From positions 1 through 35,253 of the forward strand of contig JAFSTK010000110.1 of assembly GCA_017450535.1 (NCBI GenBank): a stretch of 35,253 nucleotides of DNA, written 5' to 3'. The notes under the pieces were generated by a model that was given only the letters and a program-made list of their open reading frames with translations, did not search any database and was not told the DNA's origin. A program made the position numbers and the translations under genes. Shown here piece by piece: positions 15,884-23,331 of this stretch; the stretch's first letter is position 1; the number at the start of each line of letters is the position of its first letter. The DNA is from Treponema sp. (GTDB lineage Bacteria; Spirochaetota; Spirochaetia; Treponematales; Treponemataceae).

Positions 15884-18430
15884 ATGAAAGGATTATCTCC
15901 ACGGGCACAGCGTCTGCTGGTTGCTCTTGCTCAGGATGAAGGACGGAAAAGCGGCAGTACGGAATTGTTGCCGGAGCATGTGATTTTGGCATTGCTCAAA
16001 AGTGCCGATGGACTTGGATACATTCTGTTGCAAAATCTTCATGTAAATGTGCTTACCTTTCAGCTCAATTTGGAACAGAGTCTTTCTCCGGCGCAAAATC
16101 TTTCAGCGGACTACAGCGACTTGCCTCCATCCCGACGTTTGCGCACGCTGGTAGATATGGCGGCAATTGAGTCTCGTTCACTTCGCAATGATTATGTAGG
16201 CACAGAGCATCTTTTGCTTGCCGCTATGCGCGAGGAACAGAGTGTGAGCTGGCGTTTTTTTGAACGAGCCGGACTGAGCATTGAGAATGTGCGTCATGAA
16301 GTGCTTGTGATACAAAAAAGTTATCTTTCAAGCGCATCAGATAATCAGCAGGCTATGAATGAATTTGCCAATTCGATGATGAAAAGCATTTCTGGCGGCA
16401 ATGAGCAGAGACAAAAGGGCGACGGTCAGCAGAAAAAATCATTTTTGGCAGATTACAGCCGAGATTTGACCGCGCTTTCCCGTGAGAATAAACTTGACCC
16501 GGTGGTGGGACGTGAAAAAGAAATTCACCGGGTGATTCAGATTTTAAGCCGCCGCACAAAAAACAATCCGGTGCTCATTGGTGATCCGGGCGTAGGAAAA
16601 ACAGCCATTGCCGAAGGCCTTGCCCAGCATATTGCACGTGGAGATGTTCCGCGTAATCTGCTTAAAAAACGCATTCTTTCTCTTGATTTGGCGGCGATGA
16701 TTGCGGGCACAAAATATCGCGGCGAATTTGAAGAGCGCATGAAGCGCATGATGAAAGAAATCCGTGAGAGCGGCGACATCATTCTGTTTATGGACGAATT
16801 GCACACGATAATCGGTGCGGGCGGCCCGGAAGGACAGATGGATGCGAGCAATATCCTAAAACCTGCGCTGAGCCGTGGCGAGATTCAAATTGTGGGCGCG
16901 ACGACGTTACGCGAATATCGCAAATATTTTGAAAAAGACGCCGCCCTTGAACGCCGCTTCCAAATTGTGAAAGTTGACGAGCCAATTGCGGAAGAGTCAA
17001 TTCAGATTTTGGAAGGCTTAAAGCCAAAATTTGAGGAATTCCACAATGTTGCGTATGATGACGATGTGATTCCGGCGATTGTAAAATTCAGCACACGCTA
17101 TATTCCTGAGCGTTTCTTGCCTGATAAGGCGATTGATATTTTGGACGAGGCTGGCAGCGCAAAAAAAATTCAGGAAGAAGAGCGCCCCGTACAGCTTGCC
17201 GAGCTTGAGAAGAGCATTGAAGAGCTGAGCGAAGAGAAAAAACAATTGGTCGCAAATCAGGATTATGAGCATGCCGCAATGGTACGTGACAAAGTGCGCG
17301 ACCTCAAGCAAAAGCTGGAAGAGTTCAGCAATTACTGGAAAAACAATGTTGAGAACGTCAAAAAGCGTGTGACGGTGGAAGACGTGACCAAAATCATCAG
17401 CAGTATGACGGGCATTCCCTTGGAGCAGCTGGATTCCAACGAGAGCGCAAAATTGCTCCACATGGAAGAGGAATTGCACAAGAGCGTTATCGGTCAGGAT
17501 GAGGCGGTTAAACTGCTTTCCAGCGCAATCCGTCGTTCACGTGCAGGAGTCTCTTCCAGTGCGCGTCCGCTTGGCTCATTCATTTTCCTGGGACCGACAG
17601 GCGTAGGAAAAACACAGCTTGCAAAAACGCTCGCAAAATTCCTCTTTGGAACCGAAGACGCGCTGATTCGCGTTGATATGAGCGATTATATGGAAAAACA
17701 CAATGCGAGCCGCTTGGTGGGCGCGCCTCCGGGATACATTGGATACGACGAGGGCGGTGTGCTTACCGAAAAGGTGCGCCAGAAGCCGTACAGCGTGGTT
17801 CTCCTCGATGAAATTGAAAAGGCGCATCCCGATATTTTCAACCTGCTTCTGCAGCTTCTGGAAGAGGGCGAGCTGAGCGATAATCTTGGTCATACGGTGA
17901 ATTTCCGCAACACCGTAATAATTATGACTTCAAATGCGGGTGCGCGTGAAATTACTTCCGACCATCGCCTTGGATTTTCTTCGGCGGGAGACGGCGTGCT
18001 TCCGTACAGCGACATCAAGGCGAGCGCAATGGAAGAGCTTAAACGCATTATGCGCCCTGAACTTTTGAACCGCATTGATGACGTGGTGGTGTTCAACGCA
18101 TTGAGCCGCGAGCAGGTGAGCGCGATTCTGGACATTCAGATTCACGAGCTGGAAGAGCGTCTTTCTGAGCAGGAAATCACGCTGTCGCTCAAACCCAAAG
18201 CGCGCGACTATCTGCTTGACCACGGTTATGACCCCAGCATGGGTGCGCGTCCGATGCGCCGTCTGATTCAGCGTGAGATTGAGGAACAACTTTCTCTGCT
18301 GATTCTGGAAGGCAAGTCAGAAAGCAAAAAAGCGACAGTTGATTTCAACGGTGAAAAACTGGTGGTTAAGTTTGCGAAGCAAAAAAAACAACTGACATCC
18401 CCGCAAACTGAGTCAGTTTTCTTAAAATAA
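15884..18430 (+). CDS. clpC: AAA+ unfoldase ClpC
   Basis: ClpC unfolds substrates and feeds them to the ClpP peptidase. The 848-residue protein has the double Clp N-domain (about 1-145) and AAA1 with Walker A GDPGVGK (233-239) and Walker B FMDELHT. A middle domain with a UVR-like coiled coil (NQDYEHAAMVRDKVRDLKQK) is the ClpC hallmark that separates it from ClpA. AAA2 carries Walker A GPTGVGK (570-576) and Walker B VLLDEIEKAH. LGF after TSDHR is the expected ClpP-docking tripeptide. GAGGT precedes the ATG. As third gene after mcsA and mcsB it reproduces the Firmicute ctsR-mcsA-mcsB-clpC cluster without ctsR. Confidence 0.96.
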   Translation: MKGLSPRAQRLLVALAQDEGRKSGSTELLPEHVILALLKSADGLGYILLQNLHVNVLTFQLNLEQSLSPAQNLSADYSDLPPSRRLRTLVDMAAIESRSLRNDYVGTEHLLLAAMREEQSVSWRFFERAGLSIENVRHEVLVIQKSYLSSASDNQQAMNEFANSMMKSISGGNEQRQKGDGQQKKSFLADYSRDLTALSRENKLDPVVGREKEIHRVIQILSRRTKNNPVLIGDPGVGKTAIAEGLAQHIARGDVPRNLLKKRILSLDLAAMIAGTKYRGEFEERMKRMMKEIRESGDIILFMDELHTIIGAGGPEGQMDASNILKPALSRGEIQIVGATTLREYRKYFEKDAALERRFQIVKVDEPIAEESIQILEGLKPKFEEFHNVAYDDDVIPAIVKFSTRYIPERFLPDKAIDILDEAGSAKKIQEEERPVQLAELEKSIEELSEEKKQLVANQDYEHAAMVRDKVRDLKQKLEEFSNYWKNNVENVKKRVTVEDVTKIISSMTGIPLEQLDSNESAKLLHMEEELHKSVIGQDEAVKLLSSAIRRSRAGVSSSARPLGSFIFLGPTGVGKTQLAKTLAKFLFGTEDALIRVDMSDYMEKHNASRLVGAPPGYIGYDEGGVLTEKVRQKPYSVVLLDEIEKAHPDIFNLLLQLLEEGELSDNLGHTVNFRNTVIIMTSNAGAREITSDHRLGFSSAGDGVLPYSDIKASAMEELKRIMRPELLNRIDDVVVFNALSREQVSAILDIQIHELEERLSEQEITLSLKPKARDYLLDHGYDPSMGARPMRRLIQREIEEQLSLLILEGKSESKKATVDFNGEKLVVKFAKQKKQLTSPQTESVFLK

Positions 18431-18444
18431 TGTCCGATTTTTTT

Positions 18445-18481
18445 TCAAGCAAAAATTAATATTTATTGAATTTTTGCTTGA
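18445..18481. repeat. 13-bp perfect inverted repeat overlapping a -35 box
   Basis: TCAAGCAAAAATT (18445-18457) and AATTTTTGCTTGA (18469-18481) are exact inverted copies with an 11-base loop. The right arm contains four bases of the -35 box of the next gene. No T run follows, so it does not look like a clpC terminator; a regulator site is possible. Confidence 0.7.
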
Positions 18482-18506
18482 CGGCAAATATTTAGTGTGG
18501 TAAAAT
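18478..18506 (+). promoter_or_regulatory. Strong promoter of the TRL-like lipoprotein
   Basis: TTGACG (18478-18483), 17 bases, then TAAAAT (18501-18506). GTCAA/TTGAC (18513-18517 and 18524-18528) form a second small palindrome at the predicted start, and GGAG at 18531 is the ribosome site. Confidence 0.75.
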
Positions 18507-18540
18507 AAAAAGGTCAAACAAAATTGACAAGGAGTTTTTT

Positions 18541-18855
18541 ATGAAGAAAATGTTATTGGCTTTGGTTGCAACGGCTGCTTTGGCTCTTGCTGTTACAAGT
18601 TGTACAACTGTGAAACCGGGTTACGGTGGATTGTTCGGTGCTGGACAGGCTGTTGTTCCGGGTGTATCAATGGCAAAAACTGGTGAAGCAACAGGTACAT
18701 GGCTCTTCGGAGTTATCCCGTTGACAACTGTAGACAACGGTGTTTCAACCGCTGCAAAGAACGGTGGCATTACAAAGATCGCTACAATCGATACAAAGAA
18801 GTTCTCTCTTCTTGGAATCATTGTTAAGACCACAACTATCGTAACTGGTGAGTAA
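18541..18855 (+). CDS. Small TRL-like family lipoprotein
   Basis: The 104-residue product has a signal peptide and a lipobox-like VTSC (Cys21). The mature part (TVKPGYGGLFGAGQAVVPG, then TGTWLFGVIPLTTVDNGV) matches my recollection of the TRL-like protein family, small spirochaete and proteobacterial lipoproteins of unknown role. Codon choice is strongly biased and, with the strong promoter, close ribosome site and dedicated terminator, indicates an abundant protein. It is monocistronic. The palindrome at its -35 box suggests that expression is regulated. Confidence 0.8.
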   Translation: MKKMLLALVATAALALAVTSCTTVKPGYGGLFGAGQAVVPGVSMAKTGEATGTWLFGVIPLTTVDNGVSTAAKNGGITKIATIDTKKFSLLGIIVKTTTIVTGE

Positions 18856-18876
18856 TTAGTTACTGATACAGTGGAC

Positions 18877-18910
18877 AAAAAGCAGGAAGCATTTGTTTCC
18901 TGCTTTTTTT
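18877..18910 (+). terminator. Terminator after the TRL-like gene
   Basis: AGCAGGAA (18881-18888) pairs with TTCCTGCT (18897-18904), followed by a T run to 18910; the A run upstream extends the stem. Confidence 0.9.
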
Positions 18911-18929
18911 ATGTACAGGGGAAAATTGT

Positions 18930-19460
18930 ATGAAAAAAAATGTGATTGCTGGTATTTTTGTATTTTTTTGGGCATGTGCTGTTACCATGGTTTCTTGTTC
19001 AAATGCACCTGCTGTAAATCTTGAGGGTGTGTGGAAATCTTCATTAACTTATAAAACTGATTTGGCAAGTGAGCTTAATCCGCTGATTGATATTGCGGCT
19101 ATATATACTAAGCAGGACAATACATTCACTTTTAATGCGGATGGTACTTATACCCGTTTAGTTTCCACTAGTTTTTATAAGGCGGAAAGTTACGATAAGG
19201 ATTATACCGAAGAGATGCTTACCGAAATGTATGGACAAGGCGATTCTTCCTTTCTTTTGAAAGGTTCTTATACATTGAATAGAAAACGTCTTACTTTGAC
19301 GACGGCTTCTGTTGTGATTGACGGCTCTGACACGGAAATTCCCTATGAAGACTTCTATAAGGAAGTGAAATCTTTTGGTGCTTCACCGTTTGAAGTGAAA
19401 ATTGTTCCTGTTTCTGCAAATGAAATTGACTTGCAGGGAATTATCATAAAGAGACAGTAA
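18930..19460 (+). CDS. Lipoprotein, lipocalin-like fold suspected
   Basis: The 176-residue protein has a signal peptide with lipobox-like VSC (Cys23). The mature part starts LEGVWKSSL and continues with FTFNADGTYTRL and GSYTLNRKRLTLT. This W-x-strand / ADGTY / GSYTL pattern is common in small lipocalin-like beta-barrel lipoproteins. No ligand can be predicted. GGGG at 18918 precedes the ATG. It sits between two terminators; no clear promoter is visible in the 19 bases after the upstream terminator, so it may depend on read-through. Confidence 0.7.
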   Translation: MKKNVIAGIFVFFWACAVTMVSCSNAPAVNLEGVWKSSLTYKTDLASELNPLIDIAAIYTKQDNTFTFNADGTYTRLVSTSFYKAESYDKDYTEEMLTEMYGQGDSSFLLKGSYTLNRKRLTLTTASVVIDGSDTEIPYEDFYKEVKSFGASPFEVKIVPVSANEIDLQGIIIKRQ

Positions 19461-19484
19461 CGCCTGCATAAAAACAAACTTGAT

Positions 19485-19513
19485 ACGTCCGCTGTATTTG
19501 GCGGGCGTTTTTT
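19485..19513 (+). terminator. Terminator after the lipocalin-like lipoprotein
   Basis: ACGTCCGC (19485-19492) pairs with GCGGGCGT (19501-19508, one G-T pair), followed by a T run. Confidence 0.75.
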
Positions 19514-19553
19514 ATTTTTGTCTGTTCAATCTGCATTCATATAGACAAAAAAT

Positions 19554-19582
19554 TTGCCGAATTCGTTTAAAAATAGTATATT
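19554..19582 (+). promoter_or_regulatory. Promoter of lon, leaderless start predicted
   Basis: TTGCCG (19554-19559), 17 bases, TATATT (19577-19582). Seven bases after the -10 box lies the A of the lon ATG (19589). No Shine-Dalgarno sequence exists. Confidence 0.5.
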
Positions 19583-19588
19583 ATAACT

Positions 19589-22282
19589 ATGGATAACGAT
19601 GAAGAACTGACGAAAAATCAGAACGAAGATACACAGAATACTGACGCACAAGAAAAGACGGACGAGAGTCCAAAGAAAAAGCGAGGTCGTCCGCGAAAGT
19701 CTGACGCAAATAATGACGCGCCCAAATCGGAAGAAAAACCCGCAAAAAAACGTGGACGCAAGCCAAAATCTGCGGAAAAGCCTGAAGAAAAATCAGAAGA
19801 AAAACAGCATGAAATCAAGATTGAAGTGGACATGAGCAATCTGATGGGGCAGATTGTCCCTGTGGAGCAGATGCTGCCGAATAAATTGCACTTGATTCCG
19901 CTTGGCGGACGGCCGATGTTCCCCGGAATTTTTACGCCGGTGATGATAAATGGCACTGACGATGTAAAGACAATCGAAAAGGCTTACGGTGAAGACGGTT
20001 TTATCGGCGTGGTGCTTCTTAAAAATGATACGGATGACCCGTCAATCAACGATTTGTATGAAGTGGGTACGGCCGCGCGTATTATCAAAAAAATCAATTT
20101 GCCCGATGGCGGCGTAAATATTTTTGTGAGCACGATTAAACGGTTCCGCATCCGTCGCGCGCTCAATTCCTCTCAGCCAATGGTTGCCGCCGTGCAATAT
20201 TTGGACGACGAAGAGGACGATACATTAGAAGTAAAAGCTCTCACCCGCGCGCTCATCAGCGAGATGAAAGAGGTGAGTGAGAACAATCCGCTTTTCAGCG
20301 AAGAGATGCGCCTCAATATGGTCAACATCGACCATCCGGGCAAAATCGCGGATTTTATCGCATCAATTCTTTCTATTGAAAAAGAAGACCAGCAGAAGAT
20401 TCTGGAGCAGACCAATGTGCGCGCCCGCATGGAACAGGTTCTGGTCTACATCAAAAAAGAACAGGAGCTTCTGCGCATACAGAAAAAAGTGCAGGCTGAA
20501 CTGAACGAGCGCGTGGAAAAAAATCAGCGTGAATATTTCTTGCGCGAAGAGATGAAGGCGATTCAGGACGAACTGGGAACAGGCGCGGGTAACATGGCGA
20601 GCGACTACCAGAAGTTCAAGGAAAAAATTGACGCGCTCGGCTTTGAAGGCGAAATCAAAGAGACTGTGGACAATGAGCTGGAAAAGTTCAATATCATGGA
20701 CCCAAGTTCCAGCGAATATTTTGTGAGCCGCAATTTTCTTGAGCTTGTCTGCGCGCTACCGTGGAAGGACGATAGTGTAGAGGACTACGATTTGAGCCGG
20801 GCCTACAAGATTCTGGAAAAAGACCATTACGGCTTGGACGACGTAAAAAAGCGTATCATGGAGTACCTCGCGATTCGCAAACTCAAAAAAGATAACAAAG
20901 GCTCCATTTTGATTCTCGTTGGTCCGCCGGGCGTGGGTAAGACAAGCGTTGGTCATTCAATCGCAAATGCCATGAACAAACCGTTCTACCGGTTTAGTGT
21001 GGGCGGTATGCGTGATGAGGCAGAAATCAAAGGACATCGGCGGACATATGTTGGCGCAATGCCCGGAAAAATTTTGCAGGGTCTCAAAATCACCAAGACA
21101 AAAAGTCCTGTCTTTATGATTGACGAAGTAGATAAGATGGGCGCGAGTTATTCTGGCGGCGACCCAGCGAGCGCATTGCTTGAGGTTCTTGACCCCGAAC
21201 AGAATGTGAACTTCCGTGACAATTATCTTGACTTGCCGTTTGATGTGAGCGACGTGTTCTTCATTCTTACGGCGAACACATTGGACAAGATTCCGGAGCC
21301 ATTGCTTGACCGTGCAGAAATCATCTCTCTTTCTGGCTATATCGACCAGGAAAAATTGGAAATCGCGCGGAAATATCTTGTGCCAAAAAATCTCGCTAAA
21401 AACGGACTCGCGAAAAATCAAGTGAAGTACACAAAATCGGCTCTGCTTCGTATTGCAGAAGAATATGCGCGTGAAGCCGGTGTGCGTAACTATGAGAAAT
21501 GCGTGGACAAGATTCACCGAAAAATCGTCACCCAGCAGCTGACTGGCATTCCTGCAGACGCAAAAAAACTTTCTGCGGTCACAGCGGACGCTTCTGCTTT
21601 GGACGCGCTCAAAACGCAAACCTTTACGGTGGACGCGCCCGATTTGGAAAAATATCTCGGAAAGCCTGTGTTTGACGAGAGCGAAATCAAGCGCGCGACT
21701 GTTCCGGGTACGGCAATCGGACTTGCATGGACGAGCATGGGAGGCGATACGCTTTTAATAGAAAGTATTGCGTTCCAGAGCGACAAGGGCGGCCTGCAGC
21801 TTACCGGTCAGCTCGGCGATGTGATGAAAGAAAGCGCGCAGATTGCGATGAACTGGGTAAAGCAGTATGCGATTGAGCATAACATAAAAAAGCCCAACTG
21901 GTTTGAGCACAATACGATTCATCTTCACATTCCCGAAGGTGCGACACCAAAAGACGGACCGAGCGCAGGCATCACAATGGCGACTACGTTCATGTCACTT
22001 TTGACCGGGCGCGTCATAAAACCGAATGTGGCTATGACAGGCGAGCTTGCTCTTGGCGGACAGGTGATGCCGATTGGCGGTCTACGTGAAAAAACGGTCG
22101 CCGCAAAGCGTAACGGTATCAAAACGATTTTTATTCCCAAGGCGAATACACGCGATTTGGAAGACATTCCAGACCACGTAAAGCAAGGGATTACGTTTAT
22201 ACCTGTAAGCAACGTGATGGAAGTGATGACACAAGTGTTCCAACCGGCGAAAAAAACTGAGGATGCGGGCTACGGCTTTTAG
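19589..22282 (+). CDS. lon: ATP-dependent protease Lon with AT-hook-like N-terminal extension
   Basis: Lon degrades damaged and regulatory proteins. The 897-residue protein is about 100 residues longer than typical LonA because of a hydrophilic N-terminal extension. That extension carries two AT-hook-like motifs, KKKRGRPRK (29-37) and KKRGRKPK (53-60), among acidic stretches. The LON substrate domain follows from about residue 98, then a coiled coil. The AAA+ module has Walker A GPPGVGK (445-451) and Walker B FMIDEVDK. The protease domain has the Ser792 (KDGPSAG) and Lys835 (REKTVAAKR) dyad, with the usual spacing of 43. The ATG at 19589 lacks a ribosome site and sits at the predicted transcription start. 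The only in-frame start after the hooks is beyond residue 80, so the extension is probably real. No neighbour is co-transcribed. Confidence 0.96.
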   Translation: MDNDEELTKNQNEDTQNTDAQEKTDESPKKKRGRPRKSDANNDAPKSEEKPAKKRGRKPKSAEKPEEKSEEKQHEIKIEVDMSNLMGQIVPVEQMLPNKLHLIPLGGRPMFPGIFTPVMINGTDDVKTIEKAYGEDGFIGVVLLKNDTDDPSINDLYEVGTAARIIKKINLPDGGVNIFVSTIKRFRIRRALNSSQPMVAAVQYLDDEEDDTLEVKALTRALISEMKEVSENNPLFSEEMRLNMVNIDHPGKIADFIASILSIEKEDQQKILEQTNVRARMEQVLVYIKKEQELLRIQKKVQAELNERVEKNQREYFLREEMKAIQDELGTGAGNMASDYQKFKEKIDALGFEGEIKETVDNELEKFNIMDPSSSEYFVSRNFLELVCALPWKDDSVEDYDLSRAYKILEKDHYGLDDVKKRIMEYLAIRKLKKDNKGSILILVGPPGVGKTSVGHSIANAMNKPFYRFSVGGMRDEAEIKGHRRTYVGAMPGKILQGLKITKTKSPVFMIDEVDKMGASYSGGDPASALLEVLDPEQNVNFRDNYLDLPFDVSDVFFILTANTLDKIPEPLLDRAEIISLSGYIDQEKLEIARKYLVPKNLAKNGLAKNQVKYTKSALLRIAEEYAREAGVRNYEKCVDKIHRKIVTQQLTGIPADAKKLSAVTADASALDALKTQTFTVDAPDLEKYLGKPVFDESEIKRATVPGTAIGLAWTSMGGDTLLIESIAFQSDKGGLQLTGQLGDVMKESAQIAMNWVKQYAIEHNIKKPNWFEHNTIHLHIPEGATPKDGPSAGITMATTFMSLLTGRVIKPNVAMTGELALGGQVMPIGGLREKTVAAKRNGIKTIFIPKANTRDLEDIPDHVKQGITFIPVSNVMEVMTQVFQPAKKTEDAGYGF

Positions 22283-22309
22283 CAAATCTCACGCTGAAGG
22301 ATAAATTCC

Positions 22310-22337
22310 TTGCGTTTCCAAATAACTCTGTTATACT
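22310..22337 (+). promoter_or_regulatory. Promoter of desulfoferrodoxin gene
   Basis: TATACT (22332-22337) is a strong -10 element; the -35 TTGCGT (22310-22315) is weak and spaced by 16 bases. AGAGG before the ATG at 22368 is the ribosome site. Confidence 0.45.
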
Positions 22338-22367
22338 AAAAACAACGAAATGATGAGAGGTACGATT

Positions 22368-22742
22368 ATGGTTCAATTTTTTAAATGCTTGAAATGTGGC
22401 AAAATTGTGGAAATCGTCAACAAGGGATGTCCTGTAGTAGTGTGCTGTGGCGATGAGATGAAAGAGCTGAAAGCGAATACAACCGATGGCGCGGCAGAAA
22501 AACATGTGCCCGTTATCGAACAGAATGGCAACAGCGTGACGGTAAAAGTCGGCTCAGCCGCGCATCCGATGGTAGACGACCATTGGATTCAGTGGATTGT
22601 GTTGGAGACAGACAAAGGCGTGTACCGCAAGAATTTGAATCCCGGCGAAGTGCCCGAAGCAAAGTTTACGCTCACGGACGAAAAACTGCTTGCCGCCTAC
22701 GAATACTGCAACAAACACGGTCTGTGGAAGGCTGAAGTCTAG
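22368..22742 (+). CDS. dfx: Desulfoferrodoxin (superoxide reductase), class I
   Basis: Reduces superoxide to hydrogen peroxide without making oxygen, the usual defence of anaerobes. The 124-residue protein has both iron centres. Centre I is Cys7, Cys10, Cys26, Cys27 (CLKC and VCCGD). Centre II is His46 (EKHVP), His66 and His72 (AAHPMVDDHW), Cys114 and His117 (YEYCNKHG). My recollection is that the T. pallidum protein lacks the centre I cysteines, whereas this one keeps them. I chose the ATG at 22368 because AGAGG lies 7 bases upstream; an ATG six codons earlier has no such site. The gene is monocistronic. Confidence 0.95.
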   Translation: MVQFFKCLKCGKIVEIVNKGCPVVVCCGDEMKELKANTTDGAAEKHVPVIEQNGNSVTVKVGSAAHPMVDDHWIQWIVLETDKGVYRKNLNPGEVPEAKFTLTDEKLLAAYEYCNKHGLWKAEV

Positions 22743-22775
22743 ACCTAATTTTTAAAGCGCGCCTTTGCTTTCCTA

Positions 22776-22804
22776 TTGACCACTTTATAAATACTACATA
22801 TACT
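22776..22804 (+). promoter_or_regulatory. Promoter with near-leaderless start
   Basis: TTGACC (22776-22781), 17 bases, TATACT (22799-22804): close to consensus. The predicted start is about six bases before the ATG at 22817, and there is no ribosome site. Confidence 0.7.
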
Positions 22805-22816
22805 TTAGTATCACTT

Positions 22817-23305
22817 ATGGAAAGCAAGGACGCTTTACAGACACTGTTGCACTCGTTTGAACGGTATTACAATGTCACGACCGACGGAGTAAGTGCGCCC
22901 TTTGCTGCTGAGGCCGAGTTTCATTCCCATTCAGAACAATATTTTCTCGTAAAAGTCGCGCACGTTGCGGACGTAGATTCCAACGAATTTGTTTTCTTTT
23001 CAGTTTCAGACTCGCTTTCCGCAGAAAAAGTGGCGGAACTTGCGCAAATTGCGTGGGAGCGGGGAATTTCTCGCGTAAAGCCGTACATGGGGCACCGCAA
23101 TTCTGATGTGACGTTCATCGCGCTGGCGGACAAAATCGACGACGACGCATTCAAGCAAATTAAGAAGACGAAATATTACAAGTCATATAAATTCAGTCTG
23201 TATGGCTGGAGTCATTTTAGGGCATTAGCTTATGAGACTTCTACGGGTCGGCTGGGGTATAACCGCTTTGGCAAAGATTTGCAGAAACTCACAGGCAATC
23301 TATAA
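22817..23305 (+). CDS. Unrecognised cytoplasmic protein upstream of cstA
   Basis: The 162-residue protein has no signal or membrane segment and looks like a compact alpha/beta domain. It contains YFLVKVAHVADVDSNEFVFF, then a helix around SAEKVAELAQIAWERG, and MGHRNSDVTFIALADKID. I recognise no family with confidence. A near-consensus promoter sits directly upstream and the message seems to start a few bases before the ATG, with no Shine-Dalgarno sequence. The gap to cstA is 26 bases with a strong AGGAGG, so the two genes probably share a transcript; a link to carbon-starvation transport is only contextual. Confidence 0.75.
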   Translation: MESKDALQTLLHSFERYYNVTTDGVSAPFAAEAEFHSHSEQYFLVKVAHVADVDSNEFVFFSVSDSLSAEKVAELAQIAWERGISRVKPYMGHRNSDVTFIALADKIDDDAFKQIKKTKYYKSYKFSLYGWSHFRALAYETSTGRLGYNRFGKDLQKLTGNL

Positions 23306-23331
23306 AAAACGTTTTCTTAGGAGGAAAACAG

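Noticed and set aside
18445..18481. Inverted repeat as the clpC terminator
   Set aside because: The T run precedes the stem instead of following it on the plus strand, and on the minus strand the stem is followed by A.
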